Positions 45,596 through 52,536 of a DNA stretch of 64,000 nt are shown one piece after another. A program made the translations under genes and the position numbers. The notes beneath the pieces are model-generated. The model ran no database searches. It was not told the origin of the DNA and saw only the letters and a program-made list of their open reading frames with translations. Source of the DNA: Chloroflexota bacterium (GTDB lineage: Bacteria; Chloroflexota; Limnocylindria; Limnocylindrales; CSP1-4); NCBI GenBank assembly GCA_003141455.1, contig PLMA01000058.1, positions 41,214 through 105,213 of the forward strand. The letters run 5' to 3'. Numbering within the stretch: position 1 is the first letter of the stretch; every line of letters begins with the position of its first letter.

Positions 45596-47452
45596 GTGAC
45601 GCGCTCGGGACGCCTGCTGCTTTCGATTTTCGGCGCATTCACGATCGCGACCGCCGGCGTGGCGGGGGCGGCGGCTGCTCCGCTGGAACCATCGGCGAAT
45701 CAACCGGCTGCCCAGGCGGCAGCTCTCCCGACCGGCGGGACGCTCTCGCCCAATGTCGCCTTCTCGGTGACCCTGGCGGCGAGCGCCACTCCGGTCCTGG
45801 CCGGCGTAAATGTCACCATGACGGCTACGGCGAACCAGAGCGTTTCTCTTACGATCTACCGCATCGTCCTCCTGGACGGCGGCTCCGTCGTGGGGACGCC
45901 CTGCATTGGCTCGACGTGCGCTTGGACGGTTACGAGCGCCACACCAACGGCTGTCTCGTACATGGCCGCCATCGCACTACCGGACGGCACTTCACAACAG
46001 GCGACTTCAAACATCGTCACCGTGGTCTGGATGACGGTCCCGGGCGCCCCAGGCGACGTCACCGCCGTGGGCGCTCACAACTCGGCCGTCGTCTCCTGGA
46101 CCGGAGCGGTCTCCCTCGGCAGCCCCGTCAGCGCTTACACCGCTACGGCCGCGCCCGGCGGCAAGAACTGCACCTGGACGGCCGGACCGCTCACGTGCAC
46201 CATCTCCGGTCTCATCGACCGCGACACCTACTCGATCACGGTCACGGCCACCAACGCCTCCGGCACGGGGTGGCCCTCGAGCCCGGGTGTCTTTGTCGTG
46301 CCGCTCGCGGGTTCCACATACCACCCGCTCACGCCCGCCCGCATCCTCGACACGCGCAACGGCACAGGGTTGTCCGGGCCCTTCAGCAACCACGTGGCGC
46401 GCACGTTCCAGGTAACCGGTCGGGGTGGGGTGCCCTCGAACGCGACAGCTGTGACCGGCAACCTGACAGTGACCGCCCAGACCAGTAACGGATATCTGTT
46501 CATCGGTCCGAACGCGACCAACGATCCCACGAGCTCGACCCTCAACTTCCCGGTCGCCGACGATCGAGCCAACGGAGTAACCGTGGCTCTTGGTGCCGGA
46601 GGCACCCTGAGCATGACCTTCGTCGCCCCGCATTCGGGTCCGACGGCTCACGTGATCTTCGATGTCACCGGCTACTTCGTGCCCGACAACAGCGGCTCCA
46701 CCTACCTGGCGCTCAACCCGGCACGCATTCTGGATACCCGCTCAGGTACGGGTCTGGCCGGGCCATTCAGCAACCACGCGGCGCGTACCTTCGGGGTCAG
46801 CGGCCATGGCGGAGTTGCCGCCAACGCCACAGCCGTCACGGGCAACCTGACCGTGACCGGCCAGACAAGCTCGGGCTATCTGTTCATCGGTCCCAATGCG
46901 ACCAACGATCCCACGAGCTCGACTCTGAACTTCCCGGTAGGCGATGATCGAGCCAACGGAGTAACCGTAGCTCTTGGTGCCGGAGGCACCCTGAGCGTCA
47001 CCTTCGTGGCCCCTGCTCCGGGTCCCATCGCTCACGTGATCTTCGATGTCACCGGCTACTTCGTCCCTGGCACGAGCGGCGCCACCTACGTCCCGCTCGC
47101 CCCGGCGCGCATCCTGGACACCCGCAACGGCACAGGTCTGGCCGGGCCATTCAGCAACCACGCGGCGCGTATGTTCGGGGTCGTCAACCGTGGTGGAGTG
47201 GCTGCCAACGCCACAGCCGTCACGGGCAACCTGACTGTGACCGCCCAGACCAGTAACGGCTATCTGTTCCTGGGTCCCGTCGCGACGAACGACCCGACCA
47301 GCTCCACTCTCAACTTCCCGGTCGGCGACGATCGAGCCAACGGGGTGACCGTGGCTCTCGGCGGAGGCAACCTCGGTGTCACCTTCGTCGCTCCTGCTCC
47401 GGGTCCCACGGCCCACGTCATCTTCGATGTGACCGGCTACTTCGTGCCGTAG
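45596..47452 (+). CDS. Secreted protein with FN3-like domain and three 128-residue repeats
   Basis: The protein has 618 residues from GTG 45596, with GGGGAG ~6 nt upstream; the ORF overlapping dnaB is discarded. A signal peptide (LLLSIFGAFTIATAGVAGAAAA) is followed by an Ig-like region, a fibronectin-III-like domain (VPGAPGDVTAVGAHNSAVVSW to about residue 240) and three near-identical repeats. Each repeat starts Y-x-x-L-x-P-A-R-I-L-D-T-R and ends HVIFDVTGYFVP. Such repeats are common in Chloroflexota and Actinobacteria surface proteins and are of unknown, probably adhesive or structural, function. No membrane anchor is seen after the last repeat. TACGCT at 45510 may be its -10. Confidence 0.85.
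   Translation: MTRSGRLLLSIFGAFTIATAGVAGAAAAPLEPSANQPAAQAAALPTGGTLSPNVAFSVTLAASATPVLAGVNVTMTATANQSVSLTIYRIVLLDGGSVVGTPCIGSTCAWTVTSATPTAVSYMAAIALPDGTSQQATSNIVTVVWMTVPGAPGDVTAVGAHNSAVVSWTGAVSLGSPVSAYTATAAPGGKNCTWTAGPLTCTISGLIDRDTYSITVTATNASGTGWPSSPGVFVVPLAGSTYHPLTPARILDTRNGTGLSGPFSNHVARTFQVTGRGGVPSNATAVTGNLTVTAQTSNGYLFIGPNATNDPTSSTLNFPVADDRANGVTVALGAGGTLSMTFVAPHSGPTAHVIFDVTGYFVPDNSGSTYLALNPARILDTRSGTGLAGPFSNHAARTFGVSGHGGVAANATAVTGNLTVTGQTSSGYLFIGPNATNDPTSSTLNFPVGDDRANGVTVALGAGGTLSVTFVAPAPGPIAHVIFDVTGYFVPGTSGATYVPLAPARILDTRNGTGLAGPFSNHAARMFGVVNRGGVAANATAVTGNLTVTAQTSNGYLFLGPVATNDPTSSTLNFPVGDDRANGVTVALGGGNLGVTFVAPAPGPTAHVIFDVTGYFVP
46315..47449 (+). repeat. Three tandem 384-bp repeats
   Basis: Matched codons (CGC of PARILDTR) lie at 46340, 46724 and 47108, exactly 384 bp apart. 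Units 1 and 2 are full length; unit 3 is slightly shorter, with GGGNLG in place of GAGGTLS. Long stretches are nearly identical in DNA, which points to recent duplication or gene conversion. Confidence 0.92.
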
Positions 47453-47480
47453 CCAAGCCCTACCACCGCGCGGCGAACCA

Positions 47481-47506
47481 TGAAAGGGCCCTTCCGGGCC
47501 CTTTCA
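47481..47506. terminator. Bidirectional terminator hairpin
   Basis: Perfect 11-bp stem TGAAAGGGCCC / GGGCCCTTTCA with a TTCC loop, between the convergent repeat-protein gene (plus) and the ArsR gene (minus). The A/T-rich base of the stem gives a short T run on either strand, fitting a two-way terminator. It overlaps the last codon of the ArsR gene. Confidence 0.8.
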
Positions 47507-48079
47507 GTTCCTCTGGGCCCGTCGATACTCGCCGCCCGTCCTCGTCATCAGACCCGCGCCCACCAGGTAACGGCGCAGCGCCGCCACATCCTCGTGGTAG
47601 GCCGCCAGCCGATCGTTGACCTCGCGCTCGGCATAGGTTCGGTCCTCGGCGAAGCAGTGCTCCATCAGGTAGCGGAGCACCGCTCCTCGCTTCCTCTCCT
47701 GGGCTGGTATCGACACGAGCTTCCCGTTGCGCAGGAATGCCCGCAGGACCTTGGCGTCGTAGGCAGGCAACGGCTCGCCCTCCGGGCCCGGCAGTTCGGC
47801 GCCAGCCTCGTCGGCCCGTTCGAGCGCTGCCAGCTGCCCGGACACCGCCTGCAGCCGATCGACCCGCAGTATGTACTCGACGTACGGACGGCGCGGCTTC
47901 GACTCGACCAGCCCTGCCGCCTCGAGCCGCTTCAGGTGGTGAACGACGGTCCCGGCCGAGAGGCCGCTCGCCGCGGCCAACTCCTCGACCGCCATGGGTC
48001 GACCGGCCAGAAGTCCAACCAGCCGAAGCCGTGAGGCATCGGCCAGGGCGCGCAGAGCCTGCAAAAGCTGCGGATCCAT
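47504..48079 (-). CDS. ArsR-type regulator with C-terminal DUF2087 domain
   Basis: The 191-residue protein has an N-terminal ArsR winged helix (residues ~5-75; LADASRLRLVGLLAGRPMAVEELAAASGLSAGTVVHHLKRLEAAGLV) and a DUF2087 domain (~105-185; LRAFLRNGKLVSIPAQERKRGAVLRYL and YAEREVNDRLAAYHEDVAALRRYLV). No Cys metal site is present, so a metal sensor is unlikely. The ligand is unknown. A 9+9-bp palindrome overlapping its own -35 region suggests autorepression. TACAAT lies 6 nt before ATG 48079, consistent with a leaderless mRNA. Confidence 0.85.
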   Translation of the reverse strand: MDPQLLQALRALADASRLRLVGLLAGRPMAVEELAAASGLSAGTVVHHLKRLEAAGLVESKPRRPYVEYILRVDRLQAVSGQLAALERADEAGAELPGPEGEPLPAYDAKVLRAFLRNGKLVSIPAQERKRGAVLRYLMEHCFAEDRTYAEREVNDRLAAYHEDVAALRRYLVGAGLMTRTGGEYRRAQRN

Positions 48080-48085
48080 AGCCGC

Positions 48086-48117
48086 ATTGTAGACACGATT
48101 TGACAGTCGTCAAATCG
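48086..48117 (-). promoter_or_regulatory. ArsR-DUF2087 promoter and palindromic operator
   Basis: Minus strand: TTGACG, 16 nt, TACAAT (plus 48086-48091), 6 nt, ATG. A perfect inverted repeat CGATTTGAC-agtc-GTCAAATCG (48096-48117) covers the -35. Probable operator for the adjacent regulator. Confidence 0.75.
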
Positions 48118-48133
48118 ATGGTGAGCCCGGCAA

Positions 48134-48226
48134 ATGGCCGGATTCCCATTGGTCGTGGACCTGGCCATCGCGCTGGGCAAGCTGGTGGACCTGGTACGGG
48201 CTCAGGCAGCGAAGTTCAAGGCCTGA
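48134..48226 (+). CDS. Possible 30-residue small protein divergent from the ArsR gene
   Basis: ATG 48134 opens a 30-codon frame encoding an amphipathic, Leu/Ala/Val-rich peptide (MAGFPLVVDLAIALGKLVDL...) ending in KFKA. It lies just beyond the palindromic operator, with a TTGACA on the plus strand at 48100-48105 but no matching -10 and no clear Shine-Dalgarno site. It may be chance. It is listed because the composition is non-random and the position beside an autoregulated operator is typical of small target genes. Confidence 0.25.
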   Translation: MAGFPLVVDLAIALGKLVDLVRAQAAKFKA

Positions 48227-48271
48227 GCAGGCGTTTCCCGGCGTAGCAGCCGACGCGAACCGCCGCGCCGA

Positions 48272-48613
48272 TCAGCGGCGCTTCTTGGAGTGGCAGTCGA
48301 CGCAGTCGAGGGCCCACGGCAGGGCCTCCAGGCGCTCCGGGGCGATGGGCTTGCCGCAGGTCTGGCACAGCCCGAAGGCGCCGGCCTCGATCCGCTTCAG
48401 GGCGGCCTCGATCTGGACCAGGTGCAGCTCCTCTCGCCCTCGCAGCTGCTGGCCGCGCTGGCTCTCGGAGACCTCGGTCGCGGCGGCGGTCTGGGCGCCG
48501 TGGGAGACGCGGGGATGCTCGACCTCTTCGGCAAGCTCGACTCGAAGGCGGTCGCGCTCGGACTCCAGCGCTCGGCGTACGCCTTCGATCATCTTGGGAT
48601 CCATGGGTGGCAT
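48272..48613 (-). CDS. DksA/TraR family zinc-finger protein
   Basis: The protein has 113 residues from ATG 48613 (MPPMDPKMIEGVRRAL); ATG 48604 is equally possible and neither has a strong Shine-Dalgarno site. A coiled-coil-like N-terminal helix pair (ALESERDRLRVELAEEVEH; LVQIEAALKRIEAG) precedes a C4 zinc finger (CQTCGKPI to CVDC). Lacking the DksA D-x-x-D-A tip, it is more like general TraR/YteA-type proteins. Such proteins bind in the RNA polymerase secondary channel or act as small regulators. Divergent from the YHS gene. Confidence 0.82.
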   Translation of the reverse strand: MPPMDPKMIEGVRRALESERDRLRVELAEEVEHPRVSHGAQTAAATEVSESQRGQQLRGREELHLVQIEAALKRIEAGAFGLCQTCGKPIAPERLEALPWALDCVDCHSKKRR

Positions 48614-48778
48614 CGTACGCTGCTCGATGAGGTAGCGCGCGCCCTGAGCGCGCCCCCGGCGCACCGGCCAGCTCGCCGGGTGGGCGTTCGGGAGGAAGTG
48701 GCCTAAACTCGGACCGAGCGATTCGATGCCGAGCAACCGAATCGCGGAGCAAGACCGGCAGGCGGTCGAAGGAGCACC

Positions 48779-48946
48779 ATGGCGTACGCGAAGGATCCAG
48801 TTTGCGGAATGGAGGTCGACACCGGCAGCGACCTCAAGTTCGAGTACGAAGGCGAGACCTACTACTTCTGCAGCCGCGGCTGCAGGCTCGACTTCGAGGA
48901 GGATCCGGAGAAGTACCTCGATCCGAATTACGAGCCGCAGATGTAG
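48779..48946 (+). CDS. YHS-domain protein
   Basis: This 55-residue gene is missed by the ORF track because of its length. ATG 48779 has GGAG 5 nt upstream. The product is a single YHS domain: DPVCGMEVD at the N-terminus, YEGETYYFCSRGCRLDFEEDPEKYL at the centre. The three Cys resemble metal-binding TRASH/YHS modules found in copper and heavy-metal handling proteins. It stands between the DksA-like gene and ferredoxin. A free-standing YHS protein may act as a metal chaperone; this is inference. Confidence 0.88.
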   Translation: MAYAKDPVCGMEVDTGSDLKFEYEGETYYFCSRGCRLDFEEDPEKYLDPNYEPQM

Positions 48947-49066
48947 CCCGGCGGTCCCGAGATCGCTCCGCTGAAAGCCCGCCGCGTGGTACGCTCAGGG
49001 CGAGCGTTCGGAGTGCCGCTGGGCCTCCAAGTCTGACGAAACAATCACGATTCCAGGAGAAGCCCG

Positions 49067-49354
49067 ATGGCCTACGTGATCGCCGAGCCCTGCGTCGATG
49101 TGATGGACCGCGCCTGCGTGTCCGTCTGCCCTGTCGACTGCATCCATGACGAGCCCGGTGTGGACCGCACTCTCTACATCGATCCGGACGAGTGCATCGA
49201 CTGCGGTGCCTGCGAGCCCGAGTGCCCGGTCAACGCCATCTTCACCGAAGACAGCCTCCCGGCCGAATGGACGAAGTACACGAAGATCAATGCTCTCTGG
49301 TACTCGGACAAGGACGCCGCGCGCAAGCTCGTCGACGCGGCCAAACCGGCCTAG
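49067..49354 (+). CDS. fdxA: 7Fe/8Fe ferredoxin (FdxA-type)
   Basis: The 95-residue electron carrier starts at ATG 49067, with AGGAG 8 nt upstream. Eight Cys are present: C9, C17, C21, C25 and C43, C46, C49, C53. The first cluster motif has the C-x7-C-x3-C-P spacing typical of [3Fe-4S]; the second is C-x2-C-x2-C-x3-C-P for [4Fe-4S]. C-terminal ~30 residues match the FdxA extension (LPAEWTKYTKINA). Found in high-GC bacteria as a low-potential cytoplasmic carrier. TACGCT at 48990-48995 could be its -10. Partner enzymes are not adjacent. Confidence 0.92.
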   Translation: MAYVIAEPCVDVMDRACVSVCPVDCIHDEPGVDRTLYIDPDECIDCGACEPECPVNAIFTEDSLPAEWTKYTKINALWYSDKDAARKLVDAAKPA

Positions 49355-49443
49355 TTTTCCTCGGCATTCGAGCGGCGCCCGGCCGACCGGCCGGGCGCTT
49401 CGATTCCAGGACCGCGGTGAAGGGGCCAGCAAGTCCCTGCGGC

Positions 49444-49449
49444 TAGACT
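49444..49449 (+). promoter_or_regulatory. -10-like hexamer TAGACT, 6 nt before the BtuF-like gene
   Basis: TAGACT, 6 nt, then ATG 49456. No Shine-Dalgarno site. Same pattern as at ada, proC and others. Confidence 0.45.
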
Positions 49450-49455
49450 TGGCCG

Positions 49456-50361
49456 ATGCGAATCGTTTCCCTGTTTCCCGCGGCCACCGAGATCGTGTGT
49501 GCGCTGGGTTTGCGCGATCGGCTCGTAGGCATGAGCCACCGCTGCGACTACCCTCCGGAGATCGAGGGCACGGCAGTCGTCACCCGGCCGCGGACCGCCG
49601 ACGGTGTCGCGACGGCGTCCATGGCAGCGGCCCCGGGCGAGGAGATGGGCCCTACGGAGCTGGATCGGCCGGCCCTGCTTGCCAGTCAGCCGGATCTCGT
49701 GATCGTTCGCGAAGGCGGGCTCGGACCGAGCGCCGGGGTGGTCCGAGATGCCTTCGACGAGGCGGAGACCGCTCCATCGATCATCTCCCTGGGTCCGGTC
49801 AGCCTCGAGGGGATCTTCCATGCGATCACCTCGATCGGGGCGATGGCCGAGACCGAGGACGAGGCGATGGGCTTGATCGAAGTCCTGCGGGAGGAGATCG
49901 GCGAGATCGAGCAGGAGGTGGTGGTGCGCCACGACCAGGGCCTGGCTCCCAAGCGGGTCGTAGTCCTCGAGGCGCTCGAGCCGTTGCTGGCGAGTGGGCG
50001 CTGGGTTCCGGGGCAAGTGCATCGCGCCGGCGGCTGGGACCTGCTCGGCCGTGAAGGTGAACCCGCCTCGCCAACGAGTTGGGAGGCGGTCCGCGACGTG
50101 AATCCCGAGATGCTTATCCTGGCTCCGGCCGGGCTCAGCCTGCGGGAAACCCAGCGCGCATGGTCTCGGACCCGGAAGCCGGAATTCTGGGACGAGATCG
50201 CGGCCGTGCGCCGCGGCCAGGTCTTTGTCGTTGAACCGGTCTACTTCTGCCGGCCCGGGCCCAGGGTGGTCGATGGCGTCGGCATGCTGGCCGAGATCTT
50301 CGACCCGGAGGGCTTCGTCGACACCTCGCCGCCCAACAGCTGGACACTCCTCTTCGAGTAG
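49456..50361 (+). CDS. BtuF-like cobalamin/metal-complex binding protein without signal peptide
   Basis: The 301-residue protein belongs to the periplasmic-binding-protein class III fold (BtuF/FhuD-like): RIVSLFPAATEIVCALGLRDRLVGMSHRCDYP at the N-terminus, LLASQPDLVIV, and PRVVDGVGMLAEIF at the C-terminus. It begins directly at the mature domain, so no export signal or lipobox is visible. Many such cytoplasmic members are annotated cobalamin-binding proteins. ATG 49456 has no Shine-Dalgarno site but has TAGACT 6 nt upstream. No ABC permease or ATPase partner and no cobalamin riboswitch is adjacent, so the ligand is inferred from the family only. Confidence 0.8.
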   Translation: MRIVSLFPAATEIVCALGLRDRLVGMSHRCDYPPEIEGTAVVTRPRTADGVATASMAAAPGEEMGPTELDRPALLASQPDLVIVREGGLGPSAGVVRDAFDEAETAPSIISLGPVSLEGIFHAITSIGAMAETEDEAMGLIEVLREEIGEIEQEVVVRHDQGLAPKRVVVLEALEPLLASGRWVPGQVHRAGGWDLLGREGEPASPTSWEAVRDVNPEMLILAPAGLSLRETQRAWSRTRKPEFWDEIAAVRRGQVFVVEPVYFCRPGPRVVDGVGMLAEIFDPEGFVDTSPPNSWTLLFE

Positions 50362-50678
50362 GCCTGGCCCTGTCCCGGCAGGTGGGCGGCCGCGTCACGC
50401 TACGGGCGCGAGGCTTGACAAGGTCGCGCCTCCATTTCAGGATTCGTTCAGCCTGAATAGTGAATATAGGCATCAGCTCCTTCCTCCCTCTCTCCTCCTT
50501 TCCTCCCTCCCGCGCAAGGACGAGATCACACAGCCGGTCGTCAGCCCCCTCGACGACCGGCTCTCGTCTGTCATGGGCCGGTTTGACCGCCAGAATTGCC
50601 TGCCACTTCGCCCCACGGAGCGCAATTCCACGCAGGACCGGCCATCGCCGGCCTCCGAGCACGCCTATACTCGCCCGC
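50362..50678. promoter_or_regulatory. proC upstream region with promoter, inverted repeat and 35-nt pyrimidine run
   Basis: TTGACA (50415-50420) with CAGGAT 17 nt later is a possible promoter. An inverted repeat TTCAGG (50436-50441) / CCTGAA (50452-50457) overlaps it. A 35-nt all-pyrimidine run on the plus strand follows (50477-50511). TATACT (50666-50671) lies 7 nt before proC and could give a second, leaderless transcript. No gene is credible here. Confidence 0.5.
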
Positions 50679-51656
50679 ATGTCGCCGCTTTCGGACCGAA
50701 CCGTTGCCACAATCGGCTCTGGTGTCATGGCCGAGTCGATCATTGCCGGGCTGCTCCGCGGCAAGCTCGTGGGGCCCCGCCAGATCGTCGGCAGCGAACC
50801 TCGGCCGGAGCGCCGCGCGGAACTCGAGAGCCAGTACGGCGTGCGCATGGTCGCGTCGAACCTGGAGGCGGCGACCGAGGCAGACGTAATCCTGCTGTCG
50901 GTCAAGCCACAGACGCTGACCAAGGTCGGTCACGAGCTGGGCGGCCACCTGCGCCCGAACCAGCTGATCGTCTCGATCGTGGCCGGCGCGACCTGCAAAG
51001 TGCTGACCAGCCTGCTGGGCCACCGCGAGGTCGTCCGCAGCATGCCCAACACGCCGGCCCAGATCGGGCGCGGCATGACCGTTTGGTACCCAACGCCCGA
51101 AGTGACCGAAGAGCAGTGCGATCAGGCCCGGGTGCTGCTGCGCGCCCTCGGCGCGGAGCTGCAGGTCGAGGACGAACGGTTCGTGGAGATGGCTACGGCG
51201 GTCAGTGGAACCGGCCCGGCGTACGTCTTTCTCGTCATGGAGGCGCTCATCGACGCCGCCGTCCATCTGGGCTTTCCTCGCCACATCGCCCATGACCTTG
51301 TGATCGAGACGCTCGAAGGCAGTACGGCCTTTGCCAAGGCAACGGCTCAACATCCCGCCGTTCTCCGCAACATGGTCACGTCGCCCGGCGGGACCAGCGC
51401 CGCCGCCATCCATGAGCTCGAGTCAGGCCGGCTGCGGACCGTGCTGTCCGAGGCTGTCTGGGCGTCGTACCGGCGTACGATCGAGCTTGGCGCGGACCTG
51501 GAGAAGGGGCTGGGGCTGAACGAAGGCCGGAACGCCGACTGGACCGGCGAGGCGACGGTGGGCCGAGCCGTCGACGGCTCAACCGGCGTCGCGACCCGCG
51601 GCTCCCACGGTGGCGCACACCCGAAGACCCCCAGCGGCCGACGATCCGGTCGCTGA
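50679..51656 (+). CDS. proC: Pyrroline-5-carboxylate reductase
   Basis: The 325-residue NAD(P)H-dependent enzyme makes proline from P5C. The dinucleotide-binding VATIGSGVMAESIIAGLL is at residues ~9-26, with VKPQTL, VRSMPNTPAQIGRGMT, AVSGTGPAYVFLVMEALID and VTSPGGTSAAAIHELE as family blocks. The last ~45 residues after ADLEKGLG are unlike ProC and Gly/Arg-rich, so the real protein core is ~280 residues. ATG 50679 is preceded by TATACT 7 nt upstream and lacks a Shine-Dalgarno site. With proline dehydrogenase (55570-56544) it covers both directions of proline-P5C interconversion. Confidence 0.92.
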   Translation: MSPLSDRTVATIGSGVMAESIIAGLLRGKLVGPRQIVGSEPRPERRAELESQYGVRMVASNLEAATEADVILLSVKPQTLTKVGHELGGHLRPNQLIVSIVAGATCKVLTSLLGHREVVRSMPNTPAQIGRGMTVWYPTPEVTEEQCDQARVLLRALGAELQVEDERFVEMATAVSGTGPAYVFLVMEALIDAAVHLGFPRHIAHDLVIETLEGSTAFAKATAQHPAVLRNMVTSPGGTSAAAIHELESGRLRTVLSEAVWASYRRTIELGADLEKGLGLNEGRNADWTGEATVGRAVDGSTGVATRGSHGGAHPKTPSGRRSGR

Positions 51657-51684
51657 CGTGGCTGGAACGAGCGATCCCGGTCCG

Positions 51685-52536
51685 ATGACTACGCCTCGCG
51701 GCCTGCTGGCGATCTTCGCCCATCCCGACGATGAGAGTTACGGCGCCGGAGGCGTAATGGCCCTGGCCGCAGCCGCAGGCAATCCCGTGTGGGTGCTGTG
51801 CGTCACCAACGGCGATCAGGGCGGGAAGCCCGGCGAGACCAACGTGGACCACTCGTTGGATCCGCAGATACGCCGCGAAGAGCTGCGCTGCGCCTGCGAG
51901 GCGATGGGGATCTCGGAGCCGATCTTCCTGGGCTACCGTGACTCCGGGATGGAGGGCTGGGGAGCTCCTCCAGGCTCGCTCAGCCTGGCCGATCCGAGTG
52001 AGGTCGTCGAGCGGATGCTGGGCGTCATCCGCCGGCTCCGGCCGGCGGTCATCGTGACATTCGATCCGGGCGGCGTGTACGGGCACCCGGATCACGTGGC
52101 TACCTCCGCCACCGCTACGGCCGCCTACAGGCAAGCCGCGGCCGAGCCGGGCGGACCGGTGGCCCTCTACCATCAGGCCCTGCCGCGCTCCCGGATTGCC
52201 GCGATGCGGGCCGGCATGGAGGAGGAGCGGAGGCGGTCCGGTGAGACGGAGCCTCCATCCGAGGACGATCTGCGCCAGCAGGAAGCCTTTGAGAGTCTCG
52301 CCCGGCCGGACGAGGAGATCACGACAATCGTCCGGATCGGTCCCGTCCTGGAGCGCAAGATCGCGGCGTTGGCCTGCCACGACAGCCAGATGCGCGGGCG
52401 CCGATGGGACGATCCCGAAACGCGAGCCCAGCTCGAGGCTATGTTCGGCACGGAGACGTTCGTGCGGGTTGATCCGGCTCCGAGCGCGGGCGAAACGGAG
52501 GATCGATTCAGGGCGCTGGAGTGGGGCACGCGGTGA
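51685..52536 (+). CDS. PIG-L family deacetylase (MshB-like)
   Basis: The protein has 283 residues from ATG 51685 (MTTPRGLLAIFAHPDDE); the ORF extends to GTG 51610, which would overlap proC. Zinc ligands of the LmbE/PIG-L family are visible: H13-x-D-D (AHPDDESYGAGG) and the second block GGVYGHPDHVATS. YRDSGMEGW and LACHDSQM complete the family pattern. Members deacetylate N-acetylglucosaminyl compounds such as the mycothiol intermediate or lipid-linked glycans. Its stop overlaps the S9 peptidase start by 4 bp, so the two are co-translated. Confidence 0.85.
   Translation: MTTPRGLLAIFAHPDDESYGAGGVMALAAAAGNPVWVLCVTNGDQGGKPGETNVDHSLDPQIRREELRCACEAMGISEPIFLGYRDSGMEGWGAPPGSLSLADPSEVVERMLGVIRRLRPAVIVTFDPGGVYGHPDHVATSATATAAYRQAAAEPGGPVALYHQALPRSRIAAMRAGMEEERRRSGETEPPSEDDLRQQEAFESLARPDEEITTIVRIGPVLERKIAALACHDSQMRGRRWDDPETRAQLEAMFGTETFVRVDPAPSAGETEDRFRALEWGTR

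Noticed and set aside
49355-49455. Cobalamin riboswitch before the BtuF-like gene
   Set aside because: The gap is only ~100 nt and lacks any B12-box-like sequence; the promoter hexamer is adjacent to the ATG.
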